Positions 57,754-64,000 of a stretch of DNA of 64,000 nucleotides are shown here, piece after piece; position 1 is the stretch's first letter, and each line of letters opens with the position of its first letter. The translations under genes and the position numbers were made by a program. Source of the stretch: Alopecurus myosuroides (taxonomy: Eukaryota; Streptophyta; Magnoliopsida; Poales; Poaceae); NCBI GenBank assembly GCA_028641055.1, contig CM054058.1:238252187-238316186 (forward strand). Reading direction: 5' to 3'. The notes beneath the pieces are model-generated. The model saw only the letters and a list, made by a program, of their open reading frames with translations. It had not been told where the DNA came from and made no database searches.

Positions 57754-57830
57754 GCTTCATCCTAAAAGTGAGTTGGTACTTTATCTTTTCAACTTGAGTT
57801 CTCATTGTCTGAATATAATACACTTTCAGT

Positions 57831-58019
57831 CAGTGGCGGAGCTTCGTGGGGGCGAAATGGGCTGTCGCCCCCCCCCCCCCCCCCCCAGCCCATGTAAGTT
57901 TATCCTAATATGTATAGGTTTTTGGCCCATTTGGGCATTGAAAATTAGACTAAATTTGATTTCTCGCCCCCCCAGCAGCCCATTGCCCCCCCAGATTTTC
58001 GGCCCAAGCTCCGCCACTG
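57831..58019. mobile_element. hAT-like MITE, copy 1, with mismatched flanks
   Basis: 189 bp with 14-bp inverted ends CAGTGGCGGAGCTT. Contains a run of 19 C (about 57868-57886). The 8-bp flanks differ: CTTTCAGT on the left (57823-57830) and TATGCACA on the right (58020-58027), instead of one duplicated 8-mer. Confidence 0.85.
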
Positions 58020-58359
58020 TATGCACATATATCGAGCTTCTAATTTGTGATCTTCTTTATATGGAAATTATTACTATTCAAATGCTGTCCAAAGCTGAAT
58101 TATTTTAGCAGATATCATGTACACATATCATGTATACTGCCCCACTCCACTCTGAAATGGAAAAAACGATTATAAACTAACAGCAAGGAGTTAACGGAAT
58201 TGCAAAACTGATTGTCCAACTGACGGAGTGGTGGCGTTTTTGAGTATTTGATCGGTTAAATGGCATTTCTGAGTATAAGTTTGGTCATAGTGGCAAGAAT
58301 GATAAAAAACCATGTAGAAACCATCTGGGGTAGAAGAAACCTCAATCCGAAGAAAGTAG
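58020..58359. repeat. Third, truncated tandem copy (MULE right end plus 48 bp of Copia)
   Basis: Repeats the MULE right end (to 58311), the TSD ATGTAGAAA (58312-58320) and the first bases of the Copia fragment, then stops at AAGAAAGTAG (58359), where MULE/Harbinger sequence begins. Confidence 0.9.
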
Positions 58360-59664
58360 CGAAACGTCGTATGGCGGGCAGTCGCGTCCCGTCGGAGTAC
58401 ATGGCGGTGACACGTCGTCTGGCGGGTAGTCGCGTCCCGTCGGAGTAAATGGCGGCGACACGTCGTATGACAGGCAGTCGCATCCCGTCGTCGCCATTAA
58501 CGCGGCCTCACCGGCCTCCTGCACGACGCCTTTAAACTGCCTTGGGGGCGGTTTGTCTCACAGACGGGCGGGGCCCACCTGTCGGGTGGGGTGACCAGAC
58601 AATGTGCGACGCCCCCAGGCAGGCCCCCAAGTTTGATGGGTGGGCTGGAGGAGGGGGAAAGAAAATTGGCGGCTGGACACATTTAGGGGGTGCCGTTGCG
58701 ACGGTTTTTTTTTTCGTCCGAACCCCCATTGGGTCTTTGGGGGGGCCGTTTGTGGGTGCCTGTGGAGATGCTCTTAGTCGATGTGGCATGACAATGTCAA
58801 TATTTCTCACTAGTTTCGTTTTGTACTGATTATTAGGATGGACCCTGTGATATGTTTTCTGCTGGCTGTTAGGATGGATACATACCAAGTAGCTCTTGAT
58901 GGTAGTACAAGAAAAATGCCTGGAATTTGACTATACGCGGATTGTGGAATCATCCATGAATTTCAATGAGATGCAGCAAGCAATGTGCAACAAGTATCCC
59001 TGGGGTATGAATGATACTATGGTGATTAGGTATGTCGATAGAGATACAAACTGTTATGTGGATGTCAAAAGAGATGATGACTTAGCGCTCATGTTCGGGA
59101 AACACCCGGAAACAAAGAGTGTAGTTGTCCATCTATTTGCCTACTTCAAAACTTTTCTGCGTACAATAGTTGACCCTAATACAATCCATGTTAATCACCC
59201 ATCTCCTACTCGTGTGAGTGATTGACAGTCTTCACCCTCTGTTGGTGCTTCTCAACAAAATCAGAGGTATGTGTATTCATTGTTCTCACTGTCCTTTGCA
59301 CATATCGTTGAGAAAATAACCAACTGATTTACTTTTGTCACAACACTAAATATGCCAAAAAATTTGTGAAAAAGAATACAACGAAGAAGAGAAAATCACC
59401 AGATTCTACAAATGTTGATGCTTCTGCAACTGGATCCGTTTTCCTGGATAGTCCAGCAAAGAACACCCGAAGCAAGGCAGCAAATGCACAAGATAGCCCA
59501 GCAAAAAACACATCCAACAAGAAGAAATTGTGCTTTCCAGTTGTAGTTTGATTTAATTTTGATTATGTGAACATGTAGTGCGACGAACAAATTTAATATG
59601 TCATATTTGAACCCGTTTCATGTGAACCAGAATGATGCTAGTGATCTTGTGTCTTATATGCACA
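58360..59664. repeat. Second copy of the MULE interior (partner 47561-48843)
   Basis: Starts CGAAACGTCGTATGGCGGG inside the minisatellite of the Harbinger-like element, runs through that element's right end (58773, TTA target) and the two-exon gene, and ends at TATGCACA (59657-59664), where the second MITE sits. Confidence 0.9.
58874..59551 (+). pseudogene. Two-exon gene of the MULE, second copy
   Basis: The exon 1 frame 58896-59225 is longer than in the first copy because the 10-nt deletion is absent; it continues FKTFLRTIVDPNTIHVNHPS before a stop. The donor AGAG|GTATGTG at 59266 is kept. The acceptor is altered: CACAG of the first copy is CACAA here (59338-59343 region), removing the AG. 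Exon 2 (about 59343-59551) still encodes the Lys/Ser-rich tail with DSPAKNT repeats. The two copies have therefore decayed differently. Confidence 0.45.
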
Positions 59665-59849
59665 CAGTGGCGGAGCTTCGTGGGGGCGAAATGGGCTGTC
59701 GCCCCCCCAGCCCATGTAAGTTTATCCTAATATGTATAGGTTTTTGGCCCATTTGGGCATTGAAAATTAGACTAAATTTGATTTCTCGCCCCCCCCCCCC
59801 CCCAGCAGCCCATTGCCCCCCCAGATTTTCGGCCCAAGCTCCGCCACTG
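59665..59849. mobile_element. hAT-like MITE, copy 2, with the reciprocal flanks
   Basis: 185 bp, same ends (CAGTGGCGGAGCTT) and same interior as copy 1, but the long C run is in the right half (about 59787-59803). Left 8-mer TATGCACA (59657-59664), right 8-mer CTTTCAGT (59850-59857): the exact swap of copy 1. Confidence 0.85.
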
Positions 59850-60687
59850 CTTTCAGTGAAATAGAGAAAAGAATAGGTGTGCCATATAAGGTACCAATTT
59901 AAGCAATTGTACGCCAAATCTTCATTTCTATCAACTAACACACCCGCATTGGCAGACTCTGCCCCAGGAAATTATGTTCTCCTATAGGAGCGGAGATGTT
60001 TTTTGCAATTTATAGGTAAGAACTCACATTCATCAACTGACATAGTCAGTTCCTCGTAAAATGTAAATTCTTATGTTGATATTTTTTGCAATTCACAGGT
60101 AAGAACTCACGTTCATCAACTGGCATAGACAGATCCTCAGAAAATATAATTCTTATGGTTTTTAAGTCATCAACTCAATATTTGTGCTTATGCATATTTC
60201 GGTTTTTTGTGTAGGCTGCAACCAGCCGTAAGAAAATGTCACTTGAATTTTTTTAATTTAGTGTAAGTGTGACCATGACCTGCAACCGGAGGTTACATAA
60301 GCACGAGCCAGAAATCACGCACAAAAAAATTTGCTGTCAAGTTATGGTGCTACCAAATACACCCCCAAAAAATTGAGGTAAAACTTAATGTCCAAATTTA
60401 CTTGCATTTTGATATACAAGAAAAGGTAACGTTTAGGAAGTTCCTGTCAAGATTTACATTCAGTCGCATTGCAAAAATTAAATTGCACACATTATAGTCT
60501 CAGCAGCATAAAGGTCATGTAAATATGAACCATGCATTCGTCCGAGTTGCATAAATTATATTATGCACAAACTTTGCATTTTGAATTAAAATAAGTTACA
60601 TATGAATACAAGCTACATAAAAAGTAATGCATTAATAGGAATCAGATTGTTATATTTTGGAGACGTGTGTTACACGTGCACACTAGC
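59850..60687 (+). other. Host sequence after the array; possible exon and tandem duplication
   Basis: Continues the host sequence broken at 57830: ...ACTTTCAG then GAAATAGAGAAAAGAATAGG and ATATAAG|GTACC, which could be a short exon. Nothing recognisable otherwise, apart from the 83-bp tandem repeat. Confidence 0.3.
59999..60163. repeat. 83-bp tandem duplication
   Basis: Two units starting TTTTTTGCAATT at 59999 and 60082, each with AGGTAAGAACTCAC and TTCATCAACTG, so a potential splice donor is duplicated too. Units differ at several sites. Confidence 0.75.
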
Positions 60688-61985
60688 TAGTTGGGTGGAA
60701 AAGCCTCAACTGAGCGGTAGCGGTGGCACAAGATCGTCCTGATTAGAGCGGAGGCGTCTCTTCCGCTGTGTCAGATTCAACACACAAACTATTCTCCCGC
60801 TGGTAGTGTGATTTTGCACCCTGGTTTAACATGGAAAACGGGGAGGAATTCAAATTAATTACTCCTTATGATTTTGCAACCTCATTTCACATGGAAAAGG
60901 AGAACGGGTTTGAAATCACTCAATATTATATAGCAATAGCATTAGTGTTCAGCCAAGACATAAGCTGTCAGATGGTGTAAGACAGCAAAAAAAAACGTAA
61001 TAGCCGCCGAGCACACTCTGCTGCTCGTTTTTTGAGAATATTCTAAAACGATATTTTCAGGTTTCCAAAAAATCTGAAATAAAGTATACAACTAAATCAC
61101 ATTTTGTATGTACGATAGAAGTTTTGTCAAAAACAATTTTGTATTTTGGGCTCCATTTTTCACATCCACATTTTTCTTTCTGTACCATGAAATACGGTTT
61201 TTTTAACCAAAATTTTGTCAGATACATAAAAAACATGCATGTGTACCCGACGGAAATTTATCTGGACTTTTTTTCAAACTCAAATTTTTGAACAACCGGA
61301 CACGCTAGTTCTCAGGTGCCACAAATCTCTGAACCAACATCATGGACTACAATTTTTCGATGTTAGAGTTATGCCATTAAATTATTTAAATTAGCATACT
61401 CATTGCCAATTCTAGATTTCGCACCTCAAGGTAGCTAACCTCACATCCACATGTTCAATTTTTCTTCTTTTCAAAGGAGCTACAAAATTATGGAAGTTTT
61501 CTGGTTATGTACATAAGATCCTTCAGGTGTTTGTATTTTTGTTCATGAAAAATATGTTTACTTGTGTTCTGCACGAAAGAGATCACAGCCCCGTTTGGCA
61601 TCTAAGTATTTTTTTTATGTATTCAAAGAACACTTCGGGTTCTAAAAATACTGAAGTATATTAAATAATGTAAGGTGTTTGGATCCAGTAAATATCATGG
61701 TTTTAAAAACTGAAGAATTCTCCAAAACTGGAATTTCTTTTGCCATATTGAAATTCAGTCCTAACTTGTTTCCCCTAAACTGAAGTATTCTTCAAAAAAT
61801 ACAATATTCCTTGCCCATGCACTGAAATACTTCGTTTTAGAATACTGTGGTTTAAAATAAAGTGAGCTCACAAACGGAGCCTACAATATCAAGTGATAAT
61901 ATAATAACATAGCAACGAAATGTTTATGGTCCTTTTCTTACATAATGCAAATAGGTATATATTGCACAAACAGTTTGCAACGTAT
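60688..61985. repeat. Dispersed repeat, intact form of the pieces at 0.9-1.3 and 13.5-14.4 kb
   Basis: Collinear with 872-1325 in its first part and with 13470-14427 in its second, without the intervening 12 kb. Includes a likely small inverted-repeat element (61584-61883; GCCCCGTTTGG and CAAACGGAGCC ends). No ORF of note. Confidence 0.7.
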
Positions 61986-62537
61986 GTAGTATCCCGCATG
62001 TACATTTTTTATTCTCTTTACGCTAATTTGTATGCACACAAAAATCTTGCTGGAAGCATGGGAGACCGGGCACTATTAGACAGTGTGTAGCTATTTGTGA
62101 GCTGCTTCGCGAAATACATTTCGAAGCCTCTTTGATTTGCAAAATTGTAGAGCAAATGGATGAAAAAATGCAGAGTTGCAATGTTATGCTCATTCGAACT
62201 TAAGAGGTTTGTGTGGATGTATATATCTGATTTTCGTTTTTTCGATTGCATCACAGTAGAGAAAAATTATAATTTCCAAACGGTTTGACTGGAAGAAATT
62301 TTTTGTACAAAATAGAGTGCAAAAAATCCTCAAGGGTTGCTTGGAATTGGGAATTTAGGTAAAGTTACAGGCCGCCACACTAATTTTACATCAATACCAA
62401 GTGGGGTCTTAGTAAATATTTTGTATGAACCAATCCTTCAAATCAAACAACCAACATAGGAAAATTCTAAAGGATTCTAATCCTCAAAAAATCCTATAAA
62501 AATCCTTTGAATCATAGACGCCATTATTTTAAGTTTA
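61986..62537. other. AT-rich intergenic sequence, partial Tourist-like tail
   Basis: Nothing coding. 62420-62520 (AAAATTCTAAAGGATTCTAA, AATCCTTTGAATCATAGACG) resembles half of the neighbouring Tourist-like MITE. Confidence 0.4.
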
Positions 62538-62879
62538 GAGCCTCTTTGGTTCATAGGATTTGAAAAACACAAGAATAGGAAAAACACAGGCATAAATTGT
62601 CATGACATGTGAATCCTGTAAGGATCGGAAACATTAGAATCAATAATAGAACATGTTTGGTTGTAACACTTTGTTGTAATACCTAAACTTCAATAGACTT
62701 TGAATCATAGACACAAAGGAACCTTTTGCTATAAATCCTATGAAAGCATCAGGCAGGAAAGCAATCCATATGATTTTTGGAGATTTCATTCCTTTGAACC
62801 AAAAATCCTCCATGAGAAAAAACACTATGTCTTAGAATCCTACAAAATTCTCTTAAATACCTCCAAATTGAAGAGGCTC
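62538..62879. mobile_element. Tourist-like (PIF/Harbinger) MITE, 342 bp
   Basis: Ends GAGCCTCTTTGGTTCATAGG and the complement of AATTGAAGAGGCTC form imperfect inverted repeats; TTA flanks both sides (62535-62537, 62880-62882). Confidence 0.7.
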
Positions 62880-62882
62880 TTA

Positions 62883-63301
62883 ATGTAGTCTAGGAAGGAG
62901 GGACACTACGTATTCTGCCGCAATTACTGCATAAGTAACCTCACTAGGCAAGGATTCTATACAAAATTACCAAGAAAAAGTGAAGTTAATATTTCTTCAT
63001 AGAAAAAGAAAAAACACCATTTCAAACCATGCAAACAAGTCAACGAGGATGAACGTCCTGCGCAATAAGCTAAGTATTTAACACCGTGTTAAATAGTTTT
63101 GCAGTTTACAACGAGATTTAACAAAATGTGATGCGTACTTCAATCCAGAAGGCAATATAAGAGTCATGCACATCAGTTTTTGTTTGTTTAAGAAAGCATT
63201 ACACACATGAGAGAGCCAAACAAAAGTCCAATGTAATTTGAAGCTCATAACTTTTGCCCCCACAAATTAGCTGGAGAAGTAATTAGGTTACAGTATCTTA
63301 C
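62883..63301. other. Probable intron or 3' region of the DnaJ gene
   Basis: No further exon of the DnaJ-like gene could be recognised downstream of 63302; AT-rich with no other gene. Confidence 0.4.
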
Positions 63302-64000
63302 TTGGAATATTGTCCCCAGCTTTTTCAATCCTTTTGCTCGCAACGTCAGGACATCTTCGGATACATCATTCTCTCTCAAAAACTAGACAGAAATAAACCA
63401 CAATAACGTGAAACGGGTTCCAAGATTATGTATTGTCTATACTTTAATATTCATGTACAATTATAAGCGTACTTGCATGGTAATGTACTCCCTCCGTCTC
63501 AAATTAATTGTCTCAAACTTTGACAAAAGTGGATGTATCTTACACTAGAATATGTCTAGATACATCCACTTTTGTGTAAGTTTGAGACAATTATTTTGAG
63601 ACGGAGGGAGTATACATTAAGGACAAACAGAGGTGGACAGTGCTTACTGCTCGACAGACACGCCATAGCGTTGACTCAATATCAACCACATTAATTTTCC
63701 ACAAAGAATTGAGCATGGCATCCTTTTTCTCCTCAATACTCTTCAGTGTCTGCTCTTCCTTGTTATCACCATCCTCAGTATTTTTCATCCCTTCTTGTAA
63801 TTGTATCAGAGAAATTGCACCTATATTGAAAATTATCATAGTATTATCTCGTTTTTTAACAAAAGCAAGGAAATAACCAGGGAAAACGACATACTAGGAT
63901 ATACCTGCAGCTGCATTAACCTGGGACTTTACATGATGGCCCTTGTCTCTTACCCACTCCGCTATGAATGGCACACCCATATACATTATACTTTTTCCAA
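63302..64000 (-). CDS. DnaJ-X domain chaperone (dnaJ10-like), three exons, partial
   Basis: Three minus-strand exons join in phase: 64000-63905 (cut by the window edge; [20 protein letters not shown]), 63820-63648 (173 bp; [40 protein letters not shown]) and 63382-63302 (81 bp; [27 protein letters not shown]). Splice sites are canonical: GCAG|GTATAT, TATAG|GTGC, CGAGCA|GTAAGC, TGTCTAG|TTTTT, TTCCAA|GTAAG. The SLWK-(I/L)-NV-x-DIE-x-TL-x-RVC and RAK-(G/A)-LK-x-LG-x-IFQ motifs are those of the DnaJ-X domain that follows the J domain in plant chaperone dnaJ10-type proteins, Hsp70 co-chaperones. The N-terminal J domain lies beyond the window. A Stowaway MITE sits in the intron between exons two and three. 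No disabling change is seen. Confidence 0.85.
63488..63610. mobile_element. Stowaway MITE (Tc1/Mariner), 123 bp
   Basis: CTCCCTCCGTCTCAAATTA at the left mirrors the right end (TTATTTTGAGACGGAGGGAG); TA flanks at 63486-63487 and 63611-63612. Nearly the whole element is one inverted repeat. It lies in an intron of the DnaJ-X gene. Confidence 0.9.

Larger units (their letters stand above)
53354..57830. repeat. Second tandem copy: MULE right end, Copia 5' part and host flank
   Basis: Nearly identical to 48839-53353. It comprises the MULE right end (53354-53642), the TSD ATGTAGAAA (53643-53651), Copia RT to 5' LTR (to 57753), the TSD GCTTC (57754-57758) and about 70 bp of host sequence (to 57830). 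It lacks about 47 bp present at 50915-50965 of the first copy (between CCCATA and AGTAGG near 55423). The junction with the first copy at 53353/53354 reads AATACACT|GCACATATATCG. Confidence 0.9.

Overview
The window looks like intergenic DNA from a large, repeat-rich grass genome, most probably Triticeae/Pooideae (wheat, barley or a relative). The signs are deeply nested LTR retrotransposons, a Stowaway MITE beginning CTCCCTCCGTC, CACTA ends reading CACTACTAGAAA, and a Gypsy LTR beginning TGA-ACGTCTCAAACG. No species is claimed. Only the two edges carry recognisable host genes: the first 30 codons of a dehydrin on the minus strand (1-90), with an ACGT-rich upstream region, and three exons of a DnaJ-X (plant dnaJ10-like) chaperone gene on the minus strand (63302-64000).

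Layout. 0.4-2.5 kb: small repeats, a 201-bp inverted-repeat MITE, a LINE reverse-transcriptase remnant and an LTR-like remnant. 2.5-13.3 kb: a gag-only, SIRE/Copia-like LTR element with 2.5-kb LTRs. 13.3-15.6 kb: repeats, a truncated gene start and an open exon-like island. 15.6-43.6 kb: one full-length minus-strand LINE with 15-bp target duplications 28 kb apart. It is split by a non-autonomous Gypsy element (16.1-37.75 kb). That element is itself split by a 4.96-kb non-coding element and by a 10.1-kb Gypsy element with 902-bp LTRs, which carries a CACTA transposon, which carries a tiny LINE-like insert. This gives five levels of nesting.

43.9-59.85 kb is the most unusual part. A 5.1-kb Copia element (124-133 bp LTRs, TSD GCTTC) was hit in its reverse-transcriptase region by a 4.2-kb Mutator-like element (MULE; 9-bp TSD ATGTAGAAA, roughly 110-bp terminal inverted repeats). 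The MULE holds a 1.74-kb PIF/Harbinger-like element and a two-exon gene. The stretch from the right part of the MULE through the Copia 5' LTR is then repeated in tandem (48839-53353, 53354-57830), followed by a truncated third copy (58020-58359). That copy is fused without evident homology to a second copy of the MULE interior (58360-59664). Two hAT-like MITEs at the array edges have exchanged 8-bp flanks: CTTTCAGT/TATGCACA on one and TATGCACA/CTTTCAGT on the other. This is what ectopic recombination between two MITE copies would leave, and I regard it as the most notable signal in the window.

59.9-63.3 kb: a small tandem duplication, repeats paralogous to those in the first 14 kb, a Tourist-like MITE and a Stowaway MITE. 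All transposon coding regions show stops, frameshifts or lost catalytic residues; none appears able to encode a complete working set. No rRNA, tRNA or CRISPR feature was found.
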